Positions 34,681-39,797 of a stretch of 39,797 nucleotides of DNA are shown here, piece after piece. A program made the translations under genes and the position numbers. The notes below the pieces were generated by a model that was not told where the DNA came from, did not search any database, and worked only from the letters and a program-made list of their open reading frames with translations. This stretch comes from Ardenticatenaceae bacterium (GTDB lineage: Bacteria; Chloroflexota; Anaerolineae; Promineifilales; Promineifilaceae), in the NCBI GenBank assembly GCA_020634495.1, contig JACKBR010000042.1:1-39797 (forward strand), given 5' to 3'. Position 1 is the stretch's first letter; every line of letters starts with the position of its first letter.

Positions 34681-35980
34681 CCGTTTTCCTCTTCCAAGTT
34701 CAAGGGCTGATAGGTGTTGAATCTATTTCTATTTTACTCAAATTCGGCAAATCGCACTATTCATCAAGTTATAAACCTTACCTTTCCCAAACCATTCCAG
34801 CTGTGAAGGTACAGGTTCTTTTGATATTAATCACGTTTTCCTTGATTGAGATTAGCGTGCAGTTTAAGTTGTCGTTTATTAGGGTCTATTTGATACACGG
34901 AGGATTTGATTAGGAAAAAATGCAGCCAGGTATTGTAAGGTTTTTTGAACTTGCGGAGTTCCAGAATTTACTTTTCCAATGAAAGGATTAGTGTGGTTTC
35001 GGGATAGTACTATAAAGAGATTATATTCTCTTACCCAGATCTTTGCATTCAGAAAATATGATTGCAAGATTGACCGGAGCATGAATGAAGAATAGCACCA
35101 ATTTGGCGAACACAAAGACATCCTCATTTTCTAAAGTTAGTCTACAAAACTGTGCTGACAGTTTAATTAGACCACTCGAACGCTGTTGAATATTCTCAAA
35201 TTCAAACTTGCGTTTGATTTAAGGTAGATGATTCGTCTACCAGGACGATACTATAGAATGTATTTGGGCTTATTGTTGCGTTGATCGTGTAAATCATGTA
35301 GTAAATAAAGTGTCCCTTTTTAGAAGTTGAGATTCAATATAGGAACAAAAATCGCGGATGGAAACATAAATTGGAGAATAAAATATAATGATTTCTTGGC
35401 TTCCCACCATTTGTCAACAGGGAAGATTTCAGTCTAGCCTTCTTTTTTCTAAAAATCAGCTGCCGTATAGCCGGCTTGGTATTTTCATTGTCTGGTTTGC
35501 TTTTTTCTTTCGTTTACTTTACCTTTTATATTAAAAATCTTAGCATTTTCGTTGAAAGTGTTCATATCTTGTTGAGTTTCCAGCACTTTTGTAGGGCTTG
35601 GTTTTTGTGGCATTTTTACTTTTTCATAAGTCAGAACTTAAAAAATATTATGATAGTTTAGGTAGCAGCCAATCATTTAGCGCAGCGAACTCGTAGGGAT
35701 GCCAGCCGGGTGTCCTATTCGCTTCAGTGGATGAGATCTTTGGCTAGGACGGGGTCATCCAACGCGTCGGAGCGAGAGGCGGTGTCCAAATGGCGACCGG
35801 CGGGATGGGTCCTGCTCAAACCGGGTGGGATCTCGCTAGCTACAGCGCCACCTCTTCTTAAAATTGGCGTGCGGATCGTCATCTTCCCAAGAATCTTCCA
35901 GGAATATAGTTGCAATGGCCGTAACTCCTAGCAAAAAGGAGACACGGATTAACGCAGATGGTACGATGAAAATTAGCTGT
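34681..35980. other. AT-rich gene desert with one GC-rich island
   Basis: I see no convincing gene in this 1.3-kb stretch. From about 34740 to 35690 the sequence is strongly AT-rich compared with its neighbours and contains no ACGGCCGT. Short frames there lack protein-like composition. A hairpin GGTAGA/TCTACC sits near 35223-35241. From about 35690 to 35935 composition jumps to GC-rich, with a sharp boundary. That island has no long frame and looks like a fragment of another element. Two adjacent genes are frameshifted, so this may be a mobile-DNA scar or a poorly assembled join. Confidence 0.6.
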
Positions 35981-36016
35981 ACTGTTCACTGAATTACTGA
36001 ATACCGATTACTGGCT
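35981..36016. repeat. Heptanucleotide array over the permease 3' end
   Basis: ACTNNNN-type units start at 35981, 35988 (8 nt long), 35996, 36003 and 36010. The stop codon of the broken permease (36015-36017) overlaps the last unit. The array shares a 20-mer with the one at 4336. Confidence 0.8.
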
Positions 36017-36815
36017 AATAATGCGCCAATTCGCCAGTTTGCTTGTAGGTGCGGATGGCATGCGCAGGGCGAAATAGGAGAGGAGTACGGCCGTAAATCC
36101 CCCAACACCAACAAATCACCACCCACTTCGGCAATTGTCTCGCCGCGCATCAGCGCCCGCGCAAGCCCGCAGTGCGTAGGTGAACGGCGGGGCATAGCTG
36201 ATGATCCGCAGCCAGCCCGGCAGCAGCTCCACCGGGAAAAAGACGCCGCTAAAGACAGCAGGCCACCGAGTTGATGAACCAGTTCATCGGATCGCCCCGC
36301 TTGAACACAATGACAAACGCCGCCGAAAAGATGCCGTAGCTAATTAAACTGGACAATGATACGAGCAGGACGACAACGGCCGTTCCCCAATTTGCGTTTG
36401 AGAAATCTGCGCCAACGGCCGTACCCACCCCAATTGCAGCAGCAAAACCAGCAGCACCCCTCAGCAGCATCCACGACGACGGCCCCAGCAGCGCCAGCGT
36501 CACTGGCGTCGCCGTCACCAGCAGCGGCTCGATGGTGCCTTGCAGCATCTCCTCGCGCAAGTTGGCGGAAAAGGCGTGGCTGCTCAGCTCCAAAAATTTG
36601 GAAAACGCCCCGCCGATGATCAAAAACGTGAAGTACGTTCCCCCCTCCACCTGCCCGGAACCGGATCGCTGCAACAGCTGGTCCAAAAAGAAAAACAGCA
36701 GCACGGAAATAATCATCCCCAGGTAGCGGGTGACAAAGTTCAGCTTGTATGCCCAGGCCAGGCGGAAGTTGTGGCTAATGAGCGCCGCTAGTTTGTGGAT
36801 TTTTACTGATTCCAT
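36015..36815 (-). pseudogene. ABC-2 type permease gene with frameshifted 3' third
   Basis: The frame is open from ATG 36815 (MESVKIHKLAALIS) to about 36262 and encodes membrane helices such as YLGMIISVLLFFFLDQLL and FSKFLELSSHAFSANLREEMLQGTIEPLLVTATP, a typical ABC-2 permease beginning. Beyond that the family's C-terminal pieces appear in shifted frames: FSGVFFPVELLPGWLRIISY, then ALMRGETIAEVGGDLLVLG, then TAVLLSYFALRM and finally IRTYKQTGELAHY before TAG at 36015. Joining them requires single-base insertions near 36262, 36180, 36105 and 36060, at least two in G-runs. Its presumed ATPase partner lies at 39107, separated by two plus-strand genes. Real decay and sequencing error both fit. Confidence 0.8.
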
Positions 36816-37017
36816 AACAGGTTGGATTTTGCTGTAAAACGGAAGCAATGGCAACCTGATCTTCTATTGGACTGACACATATAAACTGTGGTACTATCTC
36901 CCTGCTGTCAAACACCTAAATTTGTAGCGAAATTGAATATTTTGGATCTCGTTGCTAGATCGCAATTGACAGATCTTTTTTTGCTCCCCACGAATTTCAT
37001 AAATGGAGAGGACGTGA

Positions 37018-38253
37018 ATGACTACTCCAAATGTGTATACCCCTAAGAACACGGTCAATCGGCTTATATTGTTTTTCTTAATTGGATTTACCACTGCCAC
37101 GCCGCTATGGGTTTTTGGCTTCTACTTTTCTTCAGGAATAAATATTTTCTTGATGCCTTTGGTGGTATTTATTGTTCTGACCATCATGTTATTAAGGGAA
37201 AAAAAGGTCAGCAGCGTAAAACCAGGGTTGCTGGAGTATTTTCTTTCTTTTTTAGGGGCATTTTATCCACCTGTTCTGGCGTCCATTGCCCTTTGGGTGG
37301 TCTGGTGGGGCGCTTACGGGTTAGGCAGCTTGTTTGCCAGCGATGGCGAACTTTTTGGAGCCGCCTACGATTTTGCCGGAGTGGTTTATGGTGTATTTTC
37401 TTTAGGATTAGCTTCTTTTTTGGTACGGATGAATTGGCGGCATGTGACCGATCAACTGTATCCTCAGGTGGGTCGCCAATCTGCTTTTGCCAAAATAACG
37501 GCCGCTGGGAAGCTATGGCTTGTTAAGCGGGGCATCATACTTTCTGTCGTTTTCTTTGTGTTTTTGGTGGTTTACTTTGTCATAGCCGGAATTTTTTTCA
37601 GCGAAGGTGAGGATTTTACCGTTGGCGATGAATTCCTATTTGGCTTGTTTTTCATCGTGATCTACCTGTTTTTTGTCAGTGTAAGCGCCTGGCTTTGGCT
37701 TTTGCAGCCGATGAATCAGTTGGGTCTTTCTGAGGCAAATGAGGTAGTTGCCAGGGCGCTAAAGCCTTTGGGTTATAAGATACGAACGGTTACGGAGCTA
37801 AAAAATGAGCCCAGACCAGAGGTTGAGATTTCTGATTTTATGACAGCAAGTGTTGATCTTGTGGCGGGCAGGGAAGATGGTAGTTTGGTAATCGACGTGA
37901 TGACGCTTGAAGAAACAACGGAAGCGCCTGATTGGGTCATGGCTTCCGAATTTCGCTCGGCAACCTGGTATTTGCAAAAAGTGTTGCAATTGCCTTCGCC
38001 AGTTGAGGCAGTATTTGTTTTGGTAGACGTGCTCCCAGATGAGAGTTTGTTGGCCTTTGCAGAAGACCATGACATTAAGTTGATTCAGCTATCAAGCGAC
38101 GTGGTGGCTGAATGGTTTGCTGAACAAGGAAATGAACCGATGGCGGGGACAGAGGCAACCGCGCTTTTTTCTTCTTTAATGTCAAATGGTCATAAAAATG
38201 GTTCCGCTTCAATGGAGGAGCCAATGTTAATAAGTGGAGGGCAAAATGGGTAA
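37018..38253 (+). CDS. Polytopic membrane protein with cytoplasmic nuclease-fold-like tail
   Basis: 411 residues with a GGAGAGGA ribosome site before ATG 37018. The N-terminal half has about five or six hydrophobic helices (for example LILFFLIGFTTATPLWVFGF, IILSVVFFVFLVVYFVIAGI, LFGLFFIVIYLFFVSVSAWLWLL). The C-terminal half (about 240-370) is soluble and alternates strands and helices: MTASVDLVAGREDGSLVIDVMT, EFRSATWYLQKVL, AVFVLVDVLPDESLLAFAEDHDIKLIQL. The order D...(I)DV-x-T, helix, strand resembles the core of PD-(D/E)xK restriction-like domains, but the usual catalytic Lys is Met, so it may be inactive or unrelated. Its stop overlaps the next gene by 8 bp (ATGGGTAA). It contains no ACGGCCGT and is less GC-rich than most neighbours, suggesting transfer. 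Confidence 0.75.
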   Translation: MTTPNVYTPKNTVNRLILFFLIGFTTATPLWVFGFYFSSGINIFLMPLVVFIVLTIMLLREKKVSSVKPGLLEYFLSFLGAFYPPVLASIALWVVWWGAYGLGSLFASDGELFGAAYDFAGVVYGVFSLGLASFLVRMNWRHVTDQLYPQVGRQSAFAKITAAGKLWLVKRGIILSVVFFVFLVVYFVIAGIFFSEGEDFTVGDEFLFGLFFIVIYLFFVSVSAWLWLLQPMNQLGLSEANEVVARALKPLGYKIRTVTELKNEPRPEVEISDFMTASVDLVAGREDGSLVIDVMTLEETTEAPDWVMASEFRSATWYLQKVLQLPSPVEAVFVLVDVLPDESLLAFAEDHDIKLIQLSSDVVAEWFAEQGNEPMAGTEATALFSSLMSNGHKNGSASMEEPMLISGGQNG

Positions 38254-39103
38254 TGTGCAAACACCAACTACCCAGGCTAATGAGGGCTTAAAGATACTTG
38301 CAAATCGTTATCTGGATGTTTCTGGACGCCCACCTGAACCGAAAACGGCCGTTGCGCCCCTGCCAACCGCTCCCATTGATTTGTTAACCAACCTCCATTT
38401 GCCGGACGTGGTGAAACAATATCTTGAAGCGCCTTTAACAACGTTGGAACTTCAATTAGAGTCAACCGACACCTTTCATAAAATTGCCAAAAAAATCATC
38501 AGGCACCACGTTGTGCGCACGATAGCCGGTAAGATGGTTTTGATTTATCTGGACGCCAAAGTTGTGAATAATCCAGAATCTTACTGGGGTCAATTTAATT
38601 ATTTTGGTGATTTGTTTGCCGAAGATTACAAATCAATCTTTATTTTTTCCGATTCCGAAAACGCTGGGTCAACCTACAAAGAGGTGATTGCTGGCTGGAT
38701 AGAAAAATCCAAGTTTGAAAAAGCGGAATTTTTACTTTCAGACATGCTGGAGTTTCTGAAATCTTCGGAAATTAAAGCTGTGATAGGCTTTCTTAGGGAT
38801 AGGTTTGACTTGCCAGAAGAATCCAAAAGTGAGCAAGATGAACCTGAGCTTTCTTTCAACGCAAGATTGCGTATCAAGCTTGCTAAAACCTTTAACGATG
38901 ATGACCTCATAAAATTATGTTTTGATCTCAAAGAACAACACAAGTTGGAGTATGAAAATTTGGCAGGTGGCACTTTGGACACCAAAATAATGTCTTTGAT
39001 TAATCACTTTGAAAAGCAGGGAACGCTGCCAGATTTAATTGCTTATTGTAAGGGGGAGAGAAAAAATGAATCCTGGGAAGAGTTCGAAGATAAATCCTCT
39101 TAA
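38246..39103 (+). CDS. Protein with C-terminal effector-associated-domain-like helical domain
   Basis: About 285 residues from ATG 38246, with GGAGG 5 nt upstream; the longer frame from GTG 38234 would bury that ribosome site. The start lies inside the upstream gene (8-bp overlap), so translation is coupled. Residues about 75-190 look alpha/beta (AGKMVLIYLDAKVV, YKSIFIFSDSENAG, AEFLLSDMLEFL) with no family I know. Residues about 200-275 read LRIKLAKTFNDDDLIKLCFDL, then IMSLINHFEKQGTLPDLIAYCKGER. This matches the helical effector-associated domain (EAD7-like) that links effectors and sensors in bacterial conflict systems. I infer an adaptor or sensor for the membrane partner. It ends 3 bp before the convergent ATPase stop, without a terminator between. 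Confidence 0.72.
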   Translation: MGNVQTPTTQANEGLKILANRYLDVSGRPPEPKTAVAPLPTAPIDLLTNLHLPDVVKQYLEAPLTTLELQLESTDTFHKIAKKIIRHHVVRTIAGKMVLIYLDAKVVNNPESYWGQFNYFGDLFAEDYKSIFIFSDSENAGSTYKEVIAGWIEKSKFEKAEFLLSDMLEFLKSSEIKAVIGFLRDRFDLPEESKSEQDEPELSFNARLRIKLAKTFNDDDLIKLCFDLKEQHKLEYENLAGGTLDTKIMSLINHFEKQGTLPDLIAYCKGERKNESWEEFEDKSS

Positions 39104-39106
39104 ACG

Positions 39107-39797
39107 TTAAATTCGATTGCTAAAGTGGGAGACAATTCGGCGTAACGATTCGTCGTCGGCGCGGTGGTAGCTTTCCAGACGGCCGTTTCCCCCCTCAATC
39201 TCCGCTAAAACCGCAAACCAAACACGCTCATCGGCTAAGGCCAGGTCAAAGGTGGTTTGTGTTGCCCCCCGTGAAATTTCTAAGACCGATTCCACACCGT
39301 CCAGCGCCTGCCAGCGTTGCGCCAGCGCGTCGGGATCGCCCTCCACCACCAGGCGAAACAGGGCGCGACGCGGCAGCAGGGCACCCAGTTCAGCGGGCGT
39401 GCCCACCGCCTGCACCGTGCCATTGGCCAAAATGATCACCCGGTCGCAAAAGTTCTCCATCTCGTACAGCTCGTGGCTGATAAAAACGACCGTTTTGCCC
39501 TGCCGGTTCACCAACTCATCCCGAATGAGCGCCTTCACAAAGTCGCTGGTTTGCACGTCCATGCTCTTGGTGGGTTCGTCCAGAAACAAAATCGGCGGGT
39601 TGTGGATGAGGGCGCGGGCCATGTTCAGCCGCTGCTTTTGCCCGGTGGAAAGCGACTGCGTGGGCGCATTGGCTTTGTGGGTTAAACCAAAGATGTCCAA
39701 GACTTCGCCAATGCGCTCGGCAATTTGGCGACGCGGCACGTTTTGCATGGCGGCGTAGAACTGTAAATTTTGCCGGGCGGTGAGACGGCCGTAAAAA
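39107..39797 (-). CDS. ABC-2 transporter ATPase, N-terminus beyond the window
   Basis: At least 230 residues; the frame is open to the window edge (FYGRLTARQNLQFY is readable upstream of the internal Met at 39748). The Walker A lies outside. Visible are the signature LSTGQKQRLNMARALIHNP, Walker B ILFLDEPTKSMD and the switch His in VFISHELYEMENFCDRVI, followed by a C-terminal extension of about 80 residues. Canonical LSGGQ is replaced by LSTGQ, common in ABC-2 export ATPases. It likely pairs with the disrupted permease at 36015, both on the minus strand, with the two-gene plus-strand module between them. Confidence 0.9.
   Translation of the reverse strand, partial: FYGRLTARQNLQFYAAMQNVPRRQIAERIGEVLDIFGLTHKANAPTQSLSTGQKQRLNMARALIHNPPILFLDEPTKSMDVQTSDFVKALIRDELVNRQGKTVVFISHELYEMENFCDRVIILANGTVQAVGTPAELGALLPRRALFRLVVEGDPDALAQRWQALDGVESVLEISRGATQTTFDLALADERVWFAVLAEIEGGNGRLESYHRADDESLRRIVSHFSNRI

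Noticed and set aside
34879..35127. An 82-codon minus-strand frame in the AT-rich block
   Set aside because: Composition is unlike a protein, there is no ribosome site and no recognisable motif.
35476..35661. A 61-codon Phe-rich frame that could be a small membrane protein
   Set aside because: Phe/Leu richness follows from AT-rich DNA, and no ribosome site or neighbour supports it.

Overview
The window looks like chromosomal DNA of an uncultivated or little-studied Chloroflexota bacterium, probably class Anaerolineae. This is an inference from protein flavour: Thr/Pro-rich lipoprotein linkers, DsbA-like lipoproteins, PspA/PspC and a CpsC/CpsD-type polysaccharide locus without outer-membrane export genes. 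Most genes are of moderate GC, and I see no rRNA, tRNA or CRISPR. Two sequence signatures pervade the window. The palindrome ACGGCCGT occurs about 70 times by eye where fewer than one is expected, like HIP1 in cyanobacteria. Five short arrays of heptanucleotide units (ACTNNNN or its complement AGTNNNN) sit at gene 3' ends, several with the stop codon inside the array.

Layout. 1-8.15 kb (minus strand) is a surface-polysaccharide locus: three GT-C-type membrane glycosyltransferases (one cut by the window edge), a BY-kinase, two Wzz-like proteins, a GT87-type transferase and a GT4 transferase. The GT4 gene overlaps the stop of a PspA/IM30 gene, and PspC and LiaF-like genes lie just upstream, so envelope-stress and polysaccharide genes are contiguous (8.15-9.9 kb). 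10.0-15.1 kb holds a D-2-hydroxyacid dehydrogenase, a large secreted protein of unknown function, a 670-bp non-coding stretch and two divergent methyltransferases around a nested palindrome. 15.1-20.2 kb encodes surface proteins: a lipoprotein with three DsbA-like domains, a membrane-anchored Thr/Pro-rich protein and a family-5 solute-binding lipoprotein. 20.2-24.6 kb is housekeeping (pth, mfd). 24.6-25.6 kb has a PIN-domain protein with a 72-residue partner and a hypothetical gene. 25.9-26.8 kb is a tyrosine-recombinase-fold protein that lacks most catalytic residues. 27.0-32.6 kb is a MacA/MacB-like export operon followed by a Gly-rich lipoprotein and a YceI lipoprotein.

32.7-39.8 kb is accessory and partly broken. 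It contains an NTF2-like protein, a B12-binding radical SAM gene broken by about nine single-base deletions, an AT-rich 1.3-kb gene desert, an ABC-2 permease also broken by single-base deletions, and then a translationally coupled two-gene module lying between that permease and an ABC ATPase. The module encodes a membrane protein with a possible nuclease-fold tail and a protein ending in an effector-associated-domain-like helical domain. It is the best candidate here for an undescribed system. The deletions are confined to about 33.4-36.3 kb and mostly fall in short homopolymers, so sequencing error is a serious alternative to real decay.
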